From: Gammaproteobacteria bacterium
Lineage (GTDB): Bacteria; Pseudomonadota; Gammaproteobacteria; SZUA-229
NCBI GenBank assembly: GCA_027858635.1
Contig: JAQICG010000423.1
Location: forward strand, 1 to 14,253
Direction of reading: 5' to 3'
Length of the DNA stretch: 14,253 nucleotides
The translations under genes were made by a program, and so were the position numbers. The notes under the pieces were generated by a model. It worked only from the letters and a program-made list of their open reading frames with translations, searched no databases and had not been told where the DNA came from. Position 1 is the first letter of the stretch. Each line of letters starts with the position of its first letter. Below, piece by piece: positions 1 through 6,905 of the stretch.

Positions 1-2157
1 GTGGTGCACGTCGAGCATGATAATAATCGCTGGCAGATCAGTACGGATAATTTCTATGCGTTGAATTCCGAGGTGGAGATAGATACCCGTCTGGAACTGC
101 TAAAAAATGAGGACAGCGCATGGTTCGCTGATATTCAGTCTGATTTCAGAAATGCCAGTGGTGCATCTATTCAAAAATATTATCCGGTGCCGATAATGTC
201 GGCGGATCTGCTCCAGTGGCTGGACACTGTGGTCACTGACGGCGCTGTTGATTCGGGCAGTTTCATTATCCACGGCGATTTAAACCGTTTTCCTTATAAG
301 AAAAATGAGGGGGTCATGCAGGCGGTTTTTGATGCCCGTGATTTGAACATGAAGATTCTCCAGGGCTGGCCCACGCTGAATAATCTAAATGCGCATGTTC
401 GTTTTCATAATTCATCAATGTCGGTCACCGATGCCGGTGGTGAGACCTACGGGGGAAAAATAACGGGAGCGGAGGCGCTCATTCCGGATCTGAATAATCC
501 GCGTTTGTTCATCAATGGCACTGTTAATGCACCGGCTCAGGATCTTCAGCAATACGTCTGGGACAGCGGCCTGAATAATCTTTTAGGTGCCGCCATGAAA
601 CAGTTTCAGGCCAGCGGCGAAACCGAACTCCAGTTGTCGCTGGAAGTGCCGCTGGATAAAAGCGGTGACGCGATACAGGCCAGAGGTAGTGTGCAGTTCA
701 GGGATAATGAGCTGTATTTCCCGATTATGGATTATGCTCTGGACAATGTTTCGGGACGACTGCTTTTTACCGGGGATCAGTTGCTGGCCAGTGATATAAA
801 AGCGACGTTTGAGACGGCGCCGGTCAGCATTGATGTGGTTGTCAGCGGTGAAGATAAAGCCAGCTCCGAAACCATCTTTTATATTAAAGGACACCTGCCT
901 GCTGATGGTCTGTTGAAAAAATTTGCATGGATTCCACAGCGCTGGGTGGAAGGCGCTTCACACTGGGATGTGGCGGTGCATCTGCCAAAAGTGGCCGACG
1001 ATTACGAGGTGCATGTTGAGATGAGTTCAGCGCTTGAAGGCACGAGTATCCATTTTTCAGATGCGGTGAGTAAGGCCGCGGCGGCTTCAATGCCGATTGA
1101 ACTCGAGCTGAAGGCGCTGCAAGGTGCTCTGCAACTGGATATAAAAGCCGGAGAAAAATTCTCTCTGTTTGCCGGCAGAGATGAAGAAGCGTTCTGGAGC
1201 TTTGTGCTGGACTCAAGTCTGTTTCGGGGTAAAGGCTCACTGGCAGAGGATCTGAATAAAGACTCCACGGTAACCATGGATCTTGAATATATTGATCTGT
1301 ACAGCTTGTTTAATAACAGCAAAAAAAGTGGAGATTCAGTCTCTCTGTTGCCGACATTTTTTCCATCACTCAACCTTAAAGCCGGAGTGCTGGTGTGGAA
1401 TGAGTGGGAATTTAATAATGTTAAACTCGAAACCAGCTGGCATTCTCACGGCATGCTGATTAATGCCTTGAGTTTGCAGAGTCCGTCGTTACAGATTACC
1501 GGCCGGGGCAGCTGGCTGACCTCCTGGAAGAACAGACATGAATCCAATTTTAAATTTTTTATAAACAGCGATGATTTTGGTCGTGCCCTGTCCAGCTTAA
1601 AACTGGGCGACAGCATAAAAAATGGCAAGCAACAGGCGACGGTGGACTGGCGATGGTTTGATGAACCTTATAATTTTTCCTGGCAGACTGTTCAGGGGAG
1701 TTCATCTTTTAAAATTGAGGAAGGTGAAATTAGCGAGCTGGACCCCGGTACCGGCGGCAGATTTGTAGGTCTGTTTAATGTTTTTAAGCTATTTGACCGC
1801 TTATCGCTGAATTTCAAAGATGTATCCGGCGAGGGTTTCGCTTTTGATTCGATTGAAGGTGATTTTGAATTCAATGACGGGTATGCTTTCACTCGGAATA
1901 TAGAAGTAGATGGGGCGGTGGCGGCTATGAAGCTCGGTGGAAAAGTCGGCATGGTGGATAAAGATTATGATCTGACCATGCAGGTGAAACCGCATTCATC
2001 CGCCGCCGTATTTACCACCGGCACATTAGCCGGAGGGCCGGTTCTGGGTGCGGGCCTTGTGCTGTTAAATAAGCTGTTCGGTCTGGAGAAAGGCTCTTAT
2101 AATGAGTATGAAATAATGGGTTCATGGATTGATCCGAAAATAGAAAAAACCCGGTGA
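1..2157 (+). CDS. yhdP: YhdP family AsmA-like protein, 5'-truncated
   Basis: The reading frame is open from base 1 and gives 718 residues ending in TGA at 2155-2157. YhdP proteins are usually about 1,250-1,300 residues, so the N-terminal part, including the membrane anchor, lies outside the window; the GTG at base 1 is not a believable start. The body is long and rich in beta-strand-type alternating segments with few cysteines, as in the bridge-like AsmA/TamB/VPS13-type proteins. The last 150 residues hold the conserved YhdP ending: a GGRFVGLFNVF stretch near residue 582, then a G-D-F-E-F segment, a 'VKPHSS' segment and a glycine-rich 'AGGPVLGAGLVLLNKLFG' stretch near 678-695. Family members span the periplasm and help move phospholipid to the outer membrane (known for E. 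coli YhdP). A small gene follows after 27 bases, probably in the same transcript. Family identity is confident; function is by homology. Confidence 0.9.
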   Translation: MVHVEHDNNRWQISTDNFYALNSEVEIDTRLELLKNEDSAWFADIQSDFRNASGASIQKYYPVPIMSADLLQWLDTVVTDGAVDSGSFIIHGDLNRFPYKKNEGVMQAVFDARDLNMKILQGWPTLNNLNAHVRFHNSSMSVTDAGGETYGGKITGAEALIPDLNNPRLFINGTVNAPAQDLQQYVWDSGLNNLLGAAMKQFQASGETELQLSLEVPLDKSGDAIQARGSVQFRDNELYFPIMDYALDNVSGRLLFTGDQLLASDIKATFETAPVSIDVVVSGEDKASSETIFYIKGHLPADGLLKKFAWIPQRWVEGASHWDVAVHLPKVADDYEVHVEMSSALEGTSIHFSDAVSKAAAASMPIELELKALQGALQLDIKAGEKFSLFAGRDEEAFWSFVLDSSLFRGKGSLAEDLNKDSTVTMDLEYIDLYSLFNNSKKSGDSVSLLPTFFPSLNLKAGVLVWNEWEFNNVKLETSWHSHGMLINALSLQSPSLQITGRGSWLTSWKNRHESNFKFFINSDDFGRALSSLKLGDSIKNGKQQATVDWRWFDEPYNFSWQTVQGSSSFKIEEGEISELDPGTGGRFVGLFNVFKLFDRLSLNFKDVSGEGFAFDSIEGDFEFNDGYAFTRNIEVDGAVAAMKLGGKVGMVDKDYDLTMQVKPHSSAAVFTTGTLAGGPVLGAGLVLLNKLFGLEKGSYNEYEIMGSWIDPKIEKTR

Positions 2158-2184
2158 GCGTGGTGCAGAGAAAAATTCGAAGCA

Positions 2185-2631
2185 ATGAGCAGGTTCAAGA
2201 CAGTGTCTAATATCGAATCCGGTATGCCGGCTGCCGGTATCACCCTGAAATCTTTTCTGCTGCTGTCTGTCTTTGTTTCGGGTATGTTGTCGGCAACGAT
2301 GGCGCACACCGAAATCGGTGCCGGCTTGCAGCGCTTCGAAACTCGGGGATGGAAGCTGGCAGAGGAGCAGTGGGATCTGGTGAAACAGGGCGAACATCTG
2401 CTGAAAATGCCGATGATGCATGAGGTGGTCGAGGCCTGGTCACTGCGACAGGGGCAAGTGATCGAATTGCGTTACCCCGGCGGTGAAGAAGGGGAGTTAT
2501 GGGTTGAAGAGCTGATGGACTGGCTGATCTCGTTAGGCATTGCTTCGCAATATTTGCTTGCCGTACCCGGTAGCGGTGAAGCAGATGTTATTATGATAAA
2601 AATATTAAAAACTGGAGATATATCGCGGTGA
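2185..2631 (+). CDS. Unrecognised small exported protein
   Basis: This encodes 148 residues that I do not recognise. A hydrophobic segment at about residues 20-37 (ITLKSFLLLSVFVSGMLSA) followed by 'TMAHTE' looks like a signal peptide or single anchor. ATG 2224 (residue 14) would give a more conventional signal sequence, but neither start has a clear ribosome binding site. The predicted mature part is acidic, tryptophan-rich (RGWKLAEEQWDL, ELWVEELMDWL) and ends in a short hydrophobic strand (ADVIMIKIL). No cysteines or catalytic motifs are apparent. It sits 27 bases after yhdP, and its TGA overlaps the GTG start of the next gene (GTGA, 2628-2631), so it is probably translated within that operon. 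The overlap supports it as a real gene. A helper of YhdP is possible from position alone; nothing in the sequence proves it. Confidence 0.7.
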   Translation: MSRFKTVSNIESGMPAAGITLKSFLLLSVFVSGMLSATMAHTEIGAGLQRFETRGWKLAEEQWDLVKQGEHLLKMPMMHEVVEAWSLRQGQVIELRYPGGEEGELWVEELMDWLISLGIASQYLLAVPGSGEADVIMIKILKTGDISR

Positions 2632-3458
2632 CTAAGGTAGCGGCCATTCAGATGGCATCAGGCCCAAATGTACAGGCAAATTTGGATGAGGCTGAAAAAT
2701 TTATCAAAATTGCAGTTCTACAGGGCGCGGAACTGGTGGTTCTGCCGGAAAATTTTGCCATTATGGGCATGGCTGAAACTGACAAAGTAGACATTGCCGA
2801 GGTATACAAAGAAGGCTTGATTCAGAATTTTCTGGGTGAGCAGGCAGCTAAACACGGCATCTGGCTGGTAGGCGGCACCATACCTATACAATCACGGGAT
2901 GCTAAAAAAGTTTGTGCGGCGTGTCTGTTGTTTAACGATGCCGGCGAAGTGGTGGCGCGGTATGACAAAATTCATTTGTTTGATGTGACGCTGGCTGAGA
3001 GTGGTGAAAGCTATACCGAATCTGAGACCATCGCTTCAGGGGATGAAGTTGTGGTTGCCGAAACTCCTTTCGGTCGCCTGGGTCTGGCTATCTGTTACGA
3101 TCTGCGTTTTCCTGAAATATTCAGAGCCATGTCTAATTCAGGGGTCGATATTATCGCTCTGCCTTCATCGTTCACCAGTTTGACCGGTAAGGCGCACTGG
3201 GAATCGCTGATTCGGGAGCGGGCCATTGAAAATTTATCGTATGTGGTTGCCTCGGCACAGGGCGGTTATCATGTTAATGGTCGAGAAACGCACGGTGACA
3301 GCATGATTGTTGATCCATGGGGAATGGTGCTCAATCGCCTGCCTCATGGTACCGGCGTCGTGGTTTCGGAGATTGATCTTACTAAACTGAAGAAAACCCG
3401 CAAATTGTTCCCGGCGCTGGAGCACCGGCGTCTGAACTGCAAAATAAGTTATACCTGA
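2628..3458 (+). CDS. Nitrilase-superfamily carbon-nitrogen hydrolase (Nit1/deaminated glutathione amidase type)
   Basis: This 276-residue protein is the usual length for the Nit1/YbeM branch of the nitrilase superfamily. The catalytic triad is visible: Glu41 in VVLPENF, Lys114 in YDKIHLFD and Cys156 in AICYDLRFPE. The ending 'FPALEHRR' is also typical of the Nit branch. Characterised relatives (mammalian Nit1, E. coli YbeM) hydrolyse the amide of deaminated glutathione, a metabolite-repair reaction in the cytoplasm. Assigning that substrate here is homology-based; an omega-amidase or another amide substrate is possible. The start is GTG 2628, overlapping the preceding TGA as GTGA, which implies translational coupling. 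In many gammaproteobacteria this gene lies directly between yhdP and tldD; here tldD does not follow. Confidence 0.92.
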   Translation: MTKVAAIQMASGPNVQANLDEAEKFIKIAVLQGAELVVLPENFAIMGMAETDKVDIAEVYKEGLIQNFLGEQAAKHGIWLVGGTIPIQSRDAKKVCAACLLFNDAGEVVARYDKIHLFDVTLAESGESYTESETIASGDEVVVAETPFGRLGLAICYDLRFPEIFRAMSNSGVDIIALPSSFTSLTGKAHWESLIRERAIENLSYVVASAQGGYHVNGRETHGDSMIVDPWGMVLNRLPHGTGVVVSEIDLTKLKKTRKLFPALEHRRLNCKISYT

Positions 3459-3484
3459 ATCCGCGGTTAAGCCACGGATTCAGG
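3454..3484 (+). other. Hairpin overlapping the nitrilase stop codon
   Basis: CCTGAATCCG (3454-3463) is perfectly complementary to CGGATTCAGG (3475-3484), with GG/CC pairs further in. The stop codon TGA (3456-3458) lies in the left arm. No T-run follows, so it is not a standard intrinsic terminator. It may protect the 3' end of the mRNA or assist termination together with the next hairpin. Confidence 0.6.
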
Positions 3485-3504
3485 TTATAGTTAAGTGCAC
3501 CCAG

Positions 3505-3535
3505 AGGCTGATGTATTGTTCAGTCAGCCTTTTAT
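3505..3535 (+). terminator. Putative intrinsic terminator of the yhdP-nitrilase transcript
   Basis: AGGCTGA (3505-3511) pairs with TCAGCCT (3524-3530) across a 12-base loop and runs into TTTAT (3531-3535). The stem is short and the T-tract modest, so efficiency is uncertain. Its place, 47 bases after the nitrilase stop and ahead of a convergent gene, fits a terminator. Confidence 0.6.
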
Positions 3536-3549
3536 CGGAATGTGCGGAA

Positions 3550-3573
3550 ATCCTCGCCGTTCAGGGCGGGGAT
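3550..3573. repeat. GC-rich hairpin downstream of darP, IS200/IS605-end-like
   Basis: ATCCTCGCC (3550-3558) pairs with GGGCGGGGAT (3564-3573) through one G-T wobble, with a six-base loop. It lies 8 bases beyond the darP stop and, read leftward, is followed only by TTTCC, so it could act as a weak terminator for the purM-darP transcript. The hairpin, GCCGTTCAGGGCGGGGA, also resembles the subterminal hairpins at ends of IS200/IS605-family elements. That resemblance is from memory; no transposase is present. Confidence 0.4.
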
Positions 3574-3580
3574 GAATGCG

Positions 3581-4084
3581 TTATAGATCACGTAGGTATT
3601 TGAATAGCTTGCGGGCTGAGGTCGGTGGTTTTTCCTGAAGCAGTTCACGTTTGGCCTGTCGAATCAGCTGGTTGACATGCTGACGGTCAATCTGGGGGTA
3701 GGCGTCGATAATTTCACTGAGGGCGGTTTTATCATTTTCCAGTAAACGGTCACGCCAGCGCTCTATTTTTCTGACGTGTGCGCTGTTGGTGTCGTGCCTG
3801 TGCTGGAGATGTTCAACCTGCCTTTTTAACTCTTCACTGTCGATCTGGCGCATTATCTTGCCGATGTACTGACGCTGTCGTTTAAGCCCGCCACGGGACT
3901 GTATTTTACGCGCTGTGCGCAGGGCATCATACAGTATCTCGGGCAGGTTCAGGGCATCCAGCTCGCTTTGCTTCATGTCGATTAGGTCTTCACCCAATTT
4001 TTGCAGCGCATCGCACTCGCGTTTTACCTGTGACTTACTTGGCGGCAGTTCTGCATCAAATTCGTCTTCAGTAGTCACTGTCAT
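3581..4084 (-). CDS. darP: Ribosome biogenesis factor DarP (YjgA, DUF615)
   Basis: This encodes 167 highly charged residues, matching the usual 170-180 of the YjgA/DarP family. Family hallmarks are visible: the N-terminal 'PPSKSQVKRE' and 'ALQKLGEDLI', the 'RGGLKRQRQYIGKIMR' stretch near residues 64-79, and the ending 'ARKLFKYLRDL'. In E. coli DarP associates with the late 50S precursor and supports peptidyl transferase centre maturation. The start ATG is at 4084-4082, behind AAGGA at a good distance. The start lies inside the end of the DUF3108 gene (17-base overlap), so it is probably translated from the purM-purN-DUF3108 message. In many relatives yjgA adjoins tldD or pmbA; here it is convergent to the nitrilase gene and has neither beside it. 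Confidence 0.95.
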   Translation of the reverse strand: MTVTTEDEFDAELPPSKSQVKRECDALQKLGEDLIDMKQSELDALNLPEILYDALRTARKIQSRGGLKRQRQYIGKIMRQIDSEELKRQVEHLQHRHDTNSAHVRKIERWRDRLLENDKTALSEIIDAYPQIDRQHVNQLIRQAKRELLQEKPPTSARKLFKYLRDL

Positions 4085-4859
4085 TGAATCCTTGAATGGT
4101 GTTCGTGGCGGATTTAAATTTCATGGTTTTATCGGATGGAAATTGTGCCTGATCGAGCTTCATGGTGAGTTGCAGTTCGCCGTCTTTCCATTTATCAACT
4201 TTGACCGGTAAATTGTTCAGGCTGGGCGCCAGCCACATAAAAATAGGGCTTTTGTCGGGCGCACTCTCTCTTTCCACTTTTATCGCCTGAATGCTGTTGC
4301 CGTTAACTTCAATTTTTTCGATACCATGGGTAATGAAGGTGTAACTTTTAAACTCACCCTTCACCATCATGGTGTATTGCTGGGGCGGCGCATTTTCTGT
4401 GGTGTTGAGCATTAGGGGAATCAGGTAGCTGCAAGTGTCCCAGACCGGTTCATCGACATTGAGGCTGAGTGCTTCTCCATAGGCGGTGCCGGTCACGTTA
4501 CCTTCCAGCTCGCCGTCGGATCCGGACCAATTTATCTCAATCCGGATGTCGCGATTTTTATCATCAGGTGAATCCTGCCGGTAGCTGAATTCGGTTAGCA
4601 GCAATTGCTTATGGAGTCTGGAGACAAAGCTGCTTTCATCCAGCTGATCGCTGCGTAGCAGTGCGGCCAGGCCAACGGCTTCGCTGTGCTGCGATATACG
4701 CAGGCCATTGTTTTCATGTTGCAGCGTGTAGTCGCTTCGGGCGATAACGATGCCGTATTTTTCCAGGTTATAGCTGGCAGCAAATTCAAGCGGCAGGGCA
4801 GAAGCTGTCGAAGATAGAAACGCCAGTAGCAGCAGAGTCGTGCTGAATAAGATTTTCAT
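4068..4859 (-). CDS. DUF3108 domain exported protein
   Basis: I chose ATG 4859-4857, giving 263 residues, because it overlaps the purN stop as ATGA and begins a clean signal peptide (MKILFSTTLLLLAFLSSTASA). A longer frame starting at 4889 would add ten residues copied from the end of purN in another frame. The mature part reads as a beta-rich DUF3108 protein: a 'FAASYNLEKYGIVIARSDYTL' opening, then 'LIPLMLNTTENAPPQQYTM' near the middle and 'IFMWLAPSLNNLPVKVDKWKDG' towards the end. DUF3108 proteins are predicted periplasmic or cell-envelope proteins of unknown function. The family commonly lies next to purN in gammaproteobacteria, so the linkage here is conserved. Its end overlaps darP by 17 bases. 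Confidence 0.88.
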   Translation of the reverse strand: MKILFSTTLLLLAFLSSTASALPLEFAASYNLEKYGIVIARSDYTLQHENNGLRISQHSEAVGLAALLRSDQLDESSFVSRLHKQLLLTEFSYRQDSPDDKNRDIRIEINWSGSDGELEGNVTGTAYGEALSLNVDEPVWDTCSYLIPLMLNTTENAPPQQYTMMVKGEFKSYTFITHGIEKIEVNGNSIQAIKVERESAPDKSPIFMWLAPSLNNLPVKVDKWKDGELQLTMKLDQAQFPSDKTMKFKSATNTIQGFNDSDY

Positions 4860-5521
4860 CGGGGTAAGGTCAGCGTTTCGTGTTGCCATAATGCGGCTTC
4901 TTTTACTGGTTTGTTATCAAAGTGGACGTGATTATCAATCAGCCTGAGTCGACCCTCAAGGAACCACATAATGGCGAGCGGATAAATTATGTGCTCCAGT
5001 TCTAATACCCGACCGGCAAGTGTTTTTTCGTTTTCATCATCGAGTACCTCTAACTTAGCCTGTATGACCACAGGGCCGCTATCAAGTTCGTTGCTGACAA
5101 AATGAACGCTGGCACCGTGCTGACAATGGCCCGCTTCGAGCGCGCGGCGGTGGGTGTGCAGGCCTTTGAATTCGGGCAGTAATGAAGGGTGAATATTAAG
5201 AATACGTCCTGCATATTGATCAATGAAAGCCGCCGGCAGGATGCGCATAAAGCCGGCCAGCACAATGAGGTCGGGTTCCAGTTCGGCCACCTGTTGAGAT
5301 AAGGCGGCATCAAATTGCCGGCGTTCTGCAAACTGGGTGTGGTCGATAACAATAGTCTTGATGCCCGCCGCTTCTGCTTTTTTCAGACCCAAAGCATCAG
5401 GGCGATTACTGATAACGGCGCTGATGCGGGCGCGGATTTTATTTTCGGTCACGGCATCAATAATCGCCTGAAGATTGCTGCCCGAGCCTGAGATCAGTAT
5501 GACGATTGAGGGAGTTCTCAC
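4856..5521 (-). CDS. purN: Phosphoribosylglycinamide formyltransferase (GAR transformylase, PurN)
   Basis: This is the 10-formyltetrahydrofolate-dependent GAR transformylase, the third step of de novo purine synthesis. The protein has 221 residues. The N-terminal SGSGSNLQAI substrate-phosphate loop begins at residue 11. The catalytic residues Asn109, His111 (LNIHPSLLP) and Asp147 (ELDSGPV) are all present. The start is GTG 5521; an in-frame TGA two codons upstream rules out anything longer, and the GTG is only 13 bases after the purM stop. No strong ribosome binding site is visible, so coupling to purM is likely. Its stop overlaps the DUF3108 start (ATGA, 4859-4856). Confidence 0.97.
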   Translation of the reverse strand: MRTPSIVILISGSGSNLQAIIDAVTENKIRARISAVISNRPDALGLKKAEAAGIKTIVIDHTQFAERRQFDAALSQQVAELEPDLIVLAGFMRILPAAFIDQYAGRILNIHPSLLPEFKGLHTHRRALEAGHCQHGASVHFVSNELDSGPVVIQAKLEVLDDENEKTLAGRVLELEHIIYPLAIMWFLEGRLRLIDNHVHFDNKPVKEAALWQHETLTLPR

Positions 5522-5534
5522 TTGTCAGTGTCGA

Positions 5535-6590
5535 TTATTTGAAAATAACGTCGGCTTTGCCCGATGCCTGAATAATTTCGCCCAGACGCCATGCTTTTTC
5601 ACCCGCTGCATTGAAGGCGCTGATGATGTTGCCGGCATCTTCCTCGGCGACGATGATAGCCATGCCAATGCCGCAGTTGAAGGTTCGGTACATCTCGTTG
5701 ATTTCGACATTGCCGTTTTTCTGCAACCAGTCAAACACCGGCGGTAACTGACAGCTCTGCTTGTCGAGGATCGCCCGGGTGTTTTCAGGCAGTACCCGCG
5801 GAATGTTTTCCAGCAGGCCGCCACCGGTGATGTGCGCCAGTGCATGCATGGGAATAGTTTTTAATACTTCCAAGATCGAGGCCACATAGATGCGTGTCGG
5901 CGCCAGCAGCGCCTCGCCTAGCGTGGTTTTGCCACAGGCCTGATCCAGCGAGGCGTCGCTGACTTCGATGATTTTTCGGATCAGCGAATAGCCGTTGGAA
6001 TGCGGGCCGCTGGAAGCCAGGGCGATGATGGCATCACCGGCTTTGACTTTCGAGCCATCGATAATGTGCTCTTTCTCCACCACGCCGACGCAGAAGCCCG
6101 CCAGATCGTAATCATCCTCGCTGTACATGCCGGGCATTTCAGCAGTTTCACCGCCGATGAGCGCCGCGCCGGACTGGCGACAGCCTTCGGCTATGCCTTC
6201 AATGACGCTGGCTGCTATCTCCGTATTCAGTTTGCCAGTGGCATAGTAGTCGAGGAAGAACAGCGGTTCGGCGCCCAGCACCAGAATGTCATTGACGCAC
6301 ATCGCCACCAGATCGATGCCAATGGTGTCGTGTTTGCCCAGCTCTATCGCCAGTTTCAGCTTGGTGCCGACCCCGTCGGTGCCGGAAACCAGTACCGGCT
6401 GTTTGTAGCCTTCAGGAATTTCAAACAAGCCGCCAAAACCGCCAATGCTGCCCATTACACCGGGGCGTCTGGTGCTGGCCACGCTGCCGCGAATTTTCTC
6501 GATCAGCTGGTTGCCGGCATCGATATCGACACCGGCATCGCGATAACTGAGAGAAGGAGAGCTGTTCTTGTTGGGAATGTTATCCGACAT
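5535..6590 (-). CDS. purM: Phosphoribosylformylglycinamidine cyclo-ligase (AIR synthetase, PurM)
   Basis: PurM closes the imidazole ring of AIR using ATP, the fifth step of purine synthesis. The protein is 351 residues, the normal length. It opens with the family's 'LSYRDAGVDIDAGNQLI' and has 'SIGGFGGLFEIP', 'VSGTDGVGTKLKLA', 'GIDLVAMCVNDILVLGAEPLFFLDYYA' and 'GLIGGETAEMPGMY'-type segments (here ALIGGETAEMPGMY). A late 'AHITGGGLLENIPRVLP' completes the ATP-binding fold. ATG 6590 has no obvious Shine-Dalgarno sequence. It heads the leftward block purM-purN-DUF3108-darP. The upstream spacer is only 58 bases before the palindromic element at 6649-6814, so its promoter is either very short, inside that element, or beyond it. 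Confidence 0.98.
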   Translation of the reverse strand: MSDNIPNKNSSPSLSYRDAGVDIDAGNQLIEKIRGSVASTRRPGVMGSIGGFGGLFEIPEGYKQPVLVSGTDGVGTKLKLAIELGKHDTIGIDLVAMCVNDILVLGAEPLFFLDYYATGKLNTEIAASVIEGIAEGCRQSGAALIGGETAEMPGMYSEDDYDLAGFCVGVVEKEHIIDGSKVKAGDAIIALASSGPHSNGYSLIRKIIEVSDASLDQACGKTTLGEALLAPTRIYVASILEVLKTIPMHALAHITGGGLLENIPRVLPENTRAILDKQSCQLPPVFDWLQKNGNVEINEMYRTFNCGIGMAIIVAEEDAGNIISAFNAAGEKAWRLGEIIQASGKADVIFK

Positions 6591-6595
6591 GGGTT

Positions 6596-6607
6596 AAAAC
6601 CGGTTTT
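6596..6607. promoter_or_regulatory. Short palindrome in purM leader
   Basis: AAAACCGGTTTT is a perfect 12-base palindrome whose nearest end is 6 bases from the purM start codon. A second perfect palindrome, CATCGCGATG, lies at 6625-6634. Either could be a regulator site or chance. Neither matches the E. coli PurR operator pattern as I remember it. Confidence 0.25.
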
Positions 6608-6648
6608 TTTGTTGACGATTGGTGCATCGCGATGTTCTGATGTTTTAA

Positions 6649-6814
6649 TAGGAGGCTGTCGGATTCAGGATGAATTGGCTGCGGAAGTGGGAGAGCGGCC
6701 CAAATCTCCCCGATTTTTCGTTGCGTAGAATAACTATGCGCCTCAAAATCGGGAAGATTTGTGCTCACTCTCCCACTCCCTCGCTTCAATCCCCCTAAAC
6801 CCGACAGCCTCCTA
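6649..6814. mobile_element. TA-flanked long palindromic element (putative MITE, about 162 bp)
   Basis: The ends are GGAGGCTGTCGG at 6651-6662 and its reverse complement at 6801-6812, and each end is bordered by TA (6649-6650, 6813-6814), as expected of a TA target duplication. The two halves remain complementary nearly to the centre. AGTGGGAGAG (left half) answers CTCTCCCACT (right half), CAAATCT...CGATTTT answers AAAATCG...AGATTTG, and the middle GCGTAGAATAACTATGC folds on itself. It encodes no transposase. Structure and TA flanks suggest a non-autonomous element moved by an IS630/mariner-like enzyme, but that family is inference. It lies between divergent purM and the DUF2066 gene. Confidence 0.75.
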
Positions 6815-6862
6815 GAGCATTTTAATGGTGTGATATTGTACACGCTCCTTGCTGTGTGATTG

Positions 6863-6868
6863 TATAAT
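6863..6868 (+). promoter_or_regulatory. -10 box (TATAAT) for the DUF2066-hda transcript
   Basis: A perfect TATAAT lies 37 bases before the chosen ATG at 6906, giving a predicted transcription start near 6875. No good -35 hexamer stands 16-18 bases upstream. If correct, it excludes the in-frame TTG at 6849 as a start. The box is about 50 bases beyond the palindromic element. Confidence 0.5.
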
Positions 6869-6905
6869 CTATCGAAATAATCCTCTAGTTAATAATAGTG
6901 TGCCT

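Noticed and set aside
6580..6843. Leftward 87-codon open frame across the palindromic element
   Set aside because: It follows the inverted-repeat sequence and resembles no protein; open only by chance.
6849..6905. N-terminal extension of the DUF2066 gene from TTG 6849
   Set aside because: TTG 6849 lies upstream of the likely -10 box, and the extension would place 19 non-signal residues before a normal signal peptide.
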